Shown: piece after piece, positions 6,220-8,146 of the stretch
Position numbering within the stretch: the first letter of the stretch is position 1
Layout: the number at the start of each line of letters is the position of its first letter
From: Ectopseudomonas composti
Lineage (GTDB): Bacteria > Pseudomonadota > Gammaproteobacteria > Pseudomonadales > Pseudomonadaceae
Direction of reading: 5' to 3'
Assembly: GCA_946886245.1 (NCBI GenBank)
Contig: CAMPIF010000177.1
Span: 1-8,146, forward strand
Length of the DNA stretch: 8,146 bases
The notes under the pieces: model-generated
Database searches by the model: none
Told to the model about the DNA's origin: nothing
What the model saw: only the letters and a program-made list of their open reading frames with translations
Translations under genes and position numbers: made by a program

Positions 6220-7176
6220 CTATGGAAAGAGTTGGTAGGGCTTGGTGACCCGCAAAGGCGCGGCGGGAAATGACAGGCCGGTGAGGCGTTCGGATTCGTT
6301 CCACAGGCGTCTGGCCATACCCAGGTCCATGGCCTGCAGAGGCGTTCTGGCGAGCACAGGGTAACCGCGGGTTTCGCTCAGCCTGTTCGGGCCGTAGTAG
6401 GCGCCGCCCTGAGCCTGCGCGGCAGTGGCGGCGAACAGTGTTGGCAGCGCGCCCTGAGCCGCTGGCTGGAACAGGAACCAGAGAAAACGTCGGGCACTGC
6501 CGGCCGCGCTCCACTTGCCGGCGCCATTGGGCAGCAGTTCGGTACGTGACACACCCGGATGTGCCGCGATGCTGCGGATACCCCAGCCAGCCGCGTTGCT
6601 GCGGCGCTGCAGCTCCAGGGCGAACATCAGGCAGGCCAGTTTGGATTGGCTGTAGGCGACCATCGGCTTGTAGTCGCGGGTAGATTGCAGGTCGCCCAGG
6701 TCGATGGCGCCTTGCCTGGCGGCGATGCTCGAAAGGCTGACGACGCGCGGCTGGTCGCCCTTGCGCAGCAGCGTTAACAACTGTGCGGTCAGGGCAAAGT
6801 GGCCGAGGTGGTTGGTACCGAGCTGCAGCTCGAAACCATCGGCCGTCTCCTGGCGCTGCGGCGGTGTCATGACGCCGGCGTTGTTGATCAGCAGGTCGAG
6901 GTGGCCATCGGACTCTCCAAGGCGTTTGGCGAACGCGTCGATGGAGTCGAGGCTGGCCAGGTCCAGCTGCTCGAAGCAGACGTCGCAACCCGGAGTGAGT
7001 TGACGGATCTGCTCGACGGCAGCCTCGCCGCGAGAAGGGTTGCGGCCGGCGAGTATCACCCGTGCTCCCGCCTCGGCCAGGACTTTTGCGTCTTCGAAGC
7101 CGAGCCCACCGGTACCGGTGATGACGGCGGTGCGACCCTGTAGCGAGGGAATGTCGGAAGTGGTCCAGTTGGCCAT
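6220..7176 (-). CDS. Short-chain dehydrogenase/reductase, retinol dehydrogenase/WWOX-like
   Basis: This 318-residue oxidoreductase is longer than classical 250-residue SDRs and matches the retinol dehydrogenase-like group. Visible: the nucleotide loop TGTGGLG (20-26), Arg45 after the second strand (LAGRN, a sign of NADP(H) preference), Asp72 in LDLAS, NNAG (98-101), and the tetrad Asn122 (GTNHLGHF), Ser149 or 150 (VVSLSS), Tyr175 and Lys179 (YSQSK). The glycine loop is one residue shorter than the classical TGxxxGxG. No signal peptide is seen, so it is cytosolic. The start at 7176 has AAGG eight bases upstream. It is transcribed away from the TetR gene through a promoter overlapped by a palindromic operator, and leads a two-gene unit with the hydrolase. 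The substrate is unknown; a ketone or alcohol is expected from the family. Confidence 0.88.
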   Translation of the reverse strand: MANWTTSDIPSLQGRTAVITGTGGLGFEDAKVLAEAGARVILAGRNPSRGEAAVEQIRQLTPGCDVCFEQLDLASLDSIDAFAKRLGESDGHLDLLINNAGVMTPPQRQETADGFELQLGTNHLGHFALTAQLLTLLRKGDQPRVVSLSSIAARQGAIDLGDLQSTRDYKPMVAYSQSKLACLMFALELQRRSNAAGWGIRSIAAHPGVSRTELLPNGAGKWSAAGSARRFLWFLFQPAAQGALPTLFAATAAQAQGGAYYGPNRLSETRGYPVLARTPLQAMDLGMARRLWNESERLTGLSFPAAPLRVTKPYQLFP

Positions 7177-7212
7177 GATCGTTGCCTTGCCTCAGAATGG
7201 GGCGCTAATCTG

Positions 7213-7240
7213 AATGTATAAATAACTGCACTGAGTGCAA
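7213..7240 (-). promoter_or_regulatory. Candidate promoter of the SDR-hydrolase unit
   Basis: On the minus strand TTGCAC (plus 7235-7240) can serve as -35 and TACATT (plus 7213-7218) as -10, with a 16-base spacer. Transcription would start near 7205, about 30 bases before the SDR ATG. The left palindrome (7227-7239) covers the -35 edge and spacer, the expected place for a repressor site. Confidence 0.5.
7227..7239. promoter_or_regulatory. Operator palindrome 1 (TetR-type)
   Basis: TGCACTGAGTGCA is a perfect 6-1-6 palindrome centred on 7233, inside the presumed SDR promoter. Size and symmetry fit a TetR-family dimer site. With palindrome 2 it forms 17-base arms around an 8-base spacer with one mismatch. 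Confidence 0.75.
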
Positions 7241-7247
7241 ACATTAG

Positions 7248-7260
7248 TGCACTCAGTGCA
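7248..7260. promoter_or_regulatory. Operator palindrome 2 (TetR-type)
   Basis: TGCACTCAGTGCA is the exact reverse complement of palindrome 1, centred on 7254, so the two centres are 21 bp apart, two turns of the helix. It lies upstream of the TetR gene, whose promoter must overlap this area, and so probably mediates autoregulation. I see no convincing -35/-10 pair for the TetR gene. Confidence 0.75.
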
Positions 7261-7267
7261 ATTATCG

Positions 7268-7280
7268 CAATAGGCTATTG
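7268..7280. promoter_or_regulatory. Third 6-1-6 palindrome at the TetR gene start
   Basis: CAATAGGCTATTG is a perfect palindrome with a different sequence from the twin operators. Its centre (7274) is 20 bp from operator 2 and it ends two bases before the ATG. It contains the only Shine-Dalgarno-like bases (AGG, 7272-7274), so it could be a weak extra operator or an mRNA element. Confidence 0.35.
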
Positions 7281-7282
7281 GA

Positions 7283-7894
7283 ATGTCCGAATCTCTCCCT
7301 CCCGAGGGCAATGCACCTGCCGAAGGCCTGCGAGAGCGCAAGCGCCGGGCTACTCGGCAGCGTATCGCCGAGGTCGGGCTGCAGCTGTTTCTCACAAATG
7401 GTTACGAAAGCACCACGCTCGACGCGATTGCCGCCGAGGCTGGTATCTCGCGGCGTACCTTCTTTTCCTATTTCAAGTCGAAGGATGACGTCATCCTGTC
7501 CTGGCAGGAGGCCGGCTGGGCCAGCATCCATGGCGAGCTGCTGCAGGTGTCGCCGGATATCGCACCGCTGGACGCCGTGCGCGATGTATTGGTGAGTCAT
7601 ATTTCCCGCTACACCACCGAGCAAATGGCGGCCATCGACCGGCTGATGCGCTCCAGCGAGTCGCTGCTGGCACGCAAGCAGGCGCATTACGCCGAGCAGG
7701 AGAGGCAGCTGTTCGCCACGCTCTGCGAGGTATGGCGCCAACCCGAGCGGCGCATGACCCTGCGCGTGGTGGCCATGGCGTCTCTGGGCGCCATGCGCCT
7801 GGCGATCCAGACCTGGCAGGAGCAGGTGGGTCAGCCCAGGCCCGTGGCCAGTTATCTCGAGGAAGCGTTCGAGACGCTCAAGTCCGAACTCTGA
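7283..7894 (+). CDS. TetR/AcrR-family transcriptional repressor
   Basis: This 203-residue protein is a typical length for the family. The N-terminal DNA-binding domain (about 18-66) shows the TetR pattern: RERKRRATRQRIAEVGLQLF (17-36), NGYESTTLDAIAAEAG (39-54) and the recognition helix GISRRTFFSYFKSKDD (54-69). The rest is the variable all-helical ligand-binding and dimerisation domain, with no readable ligand. Orientation and the palindromes in the shared 106-bp gap point to control of the divergent SDR-hydrolase unit and of itself. It is less likely to control the efflux gene, which is convergent to it. The ATG at 7283 has almost no Shine-Dalgarno and no other in-frame start lies before the HTH. 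Translation may therefore be weak or nearly leaderless, as is common for repressors. Confidence 0.92.
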   Translation: MSESLPPEGNAPAEGLRERKRRATRQRIAEVGLQLFLTNGYESTTLDAIAAEAGISRRTFFSYFKSKDDVILSWQEAGWASIHGELLQVSPDIAPLDAVRDVLVSHISRYTTEQMAAIDRLMRSSESLLARKQAHYAEQERQLFATLCEVWRQPERRMTLRVVAMASLGAMRLAIQTWQEQVGQPRPVASYLEEAFETLKSEL

Positions 7895-7905
7895 CCGACT
7901 GACCC

Positions 7906-7968
7906 AGCAAAAAAACGCCCCCGCAAAGACTGCGGGGGCGGCGCGTTGGATAAGGTCGTCCTTGAAGC
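7906..7968. repeat. 63-bp terminator repeat, copy B
   Basis: This is the intact partner of copy A at 4999-5061 (constant offset 2907, ten differences, nine of them transitions). Here it lies directly behind the RND outer-membrane gene on the minus strand and carries a perfect hairpin, so this copy looks like the functional original. Confidence 0.8.
7909..7940 (-). terminator. Strong intrinsic terminator of the efflux outer-membrane gene
   Basis: CGCCCCCGCA (7916-7925) and TGCGGGGGCG (7931-7940) form a perfect 10-bp G/C stem with loop AAGAC. On the minus strand a run of seven T residues follows (plus 7909-7915), the textbook Rho-independent form. It begins 41 bases after the efflux stop codon. 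On the plus strand it also lies just behind the TetR gene and could help stop that transcript, though without a T-run. Confidence 0.9.
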
Positions 7969-7981
7969 GGGTTACGCGCGG

Positions 7982-8146
7982 TCAACCTTGTGGGGTGTTG
8001 CTCCCCGTATTGCTCCAGCCACCACCCAGAGCCTTGTACAGCTCCACTTCGCTGCTGAGCTGGGCCAGGCGGTCGGCGATCAGTTGCTGGCGCACGCTGA
8101 ACAGCTGACGCTGGGCGTCGAGCAGGGTCAGGTAGCTGTCCACGCC
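7982..8146 (-). CDS. RND efflux outer-membrane channel (OprM/NodT family), 3' end (partial)
   Basis: Only the last 54 residues are inside the window; the rest lies beyond the right edge. The frame reads [19 protein letters not shown], then [17 protein letters not shown]. This is the highly characteristic end of OprM/TtgC/NodT-type lipoprotein channels that link inner-membrane RND pumps to the outside: the coiled-coil LLDAQR-LF--QQ helix followed by [10 protein letters not shown]. The TGA (7982-7984) is followed by a strong terminator, so this is the last gene of its transcript, presumably after periplasmic-adaptor and pump genes outside the window. Which paralogue (OprM, OprN, TtgC or another) cannot be told from the tail. 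Confidence 0.88.
   Translation of the reverse strand, partial: GVDSYLTLLDAQRQLFSVRQQLIADRLAQLSSEVELYKALGGGWSNTGSNTPQG

Noticed and set aside
7283..7894. TetR protein as regulator of the neighbouring efflux gene
   Set aside because: The efflux gene is convergent and its promoter lies outside the window, while the operators sit in the divergent gap with the SDR gene. Control of the pump cannot be excluded but nothing here supports it.
1..8146. tRNA, rRNA, CRISPR array, insertion sequence or attachment site
   Set aside because: No clusters of direct repeats with spacers, no transposase-like protein, no terminal inverted repeats with target duplications and no RNA gene sequences were seen.

Overview
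The window looks like chromosomal DNA from a gamma-proteobacterium of the genus Pseudomonas or a close relative (possibly the mendocina/oleovorans side, which I infer only from impression). It is GC-rich with strong G/C third codon positions. TesB, the PAQR/hemolysin III protein and the RND outer-membrane channel tail are all Pseudomonas-like. There are no RNA genes, insertion sequences, phage genes or CRISPR repeats. This is a chromosomal housekeeping/accessory patchwork, not an obvious mobile island.

Layout. (1) At the left edge are two minus-strand genes: the 5' part of a secreted Yellow/major-royal-jelly-like protein (1-234) and a seven-helix PAQR/hemolysin III membrane protein (431-1048). 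(2) A 271-bp gap (1049-1319) holds what may be a broken gene end. (3) A plus-strand four-gene operon follows: GNAT acetyltransferase, SagB/ThcOx-type tandem flavin oxidoreductase, acyl-CoA thioesterase II (tesB) and a HAD phosphatase. Every junction is a 4-base stop/start overlap (ATGA, ATGA, GTGA), so the genes are very probably translated as one coupled unit. (4) Positions 4941-5105 hold a short REP-like hairpin and one copy (A) of a 63-bp terminator-containing repeat. (5) A minus-strand pair encodes a short-chain dehydrogenase/reductase (6220-7176) and, 31 bp behind it, an exported alpha/beta hydrolase (5106-6188). (6) A divergent TetR-family regulator (7283-7894) is separated from them by a 106-bp control region. 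That region has two 13-bp perfect palindromes that are reverse complements of each other, with centres exactly 21 bp apart. (7) The right edge has copy B of the terminator repeat and the 3' end of a minus-strand RND efflux outer-membrane channel (7982-8146).

How the genes may work together. The SDR, hydrolase and TetR genes form a self-contained regulated cassette. The TetR protein probably sits on the twin palindromes, one of which lies inside the likely SDR promoter, and is released by a ligand related to the substrate (possibly an ester, lactone or ketone; inferred). The GNAT-SagB-TesB-HAD operon mixes an acyl-transferring enzyme, a flavin oxidoreductase, an acyl-CoA thioesterase and a phosphatase. 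No YcaO/SagC/SagD or precursor-peptide gene is present, so the SagB-like protein is not part of a recognisable azoline-peptide cluster here.

The most noteworthy signals are the twin-operator control region, the stand-alone SagB-like enzyme in a translationally coupled operon, and the duplicated terminator module 2.9 kb apart.
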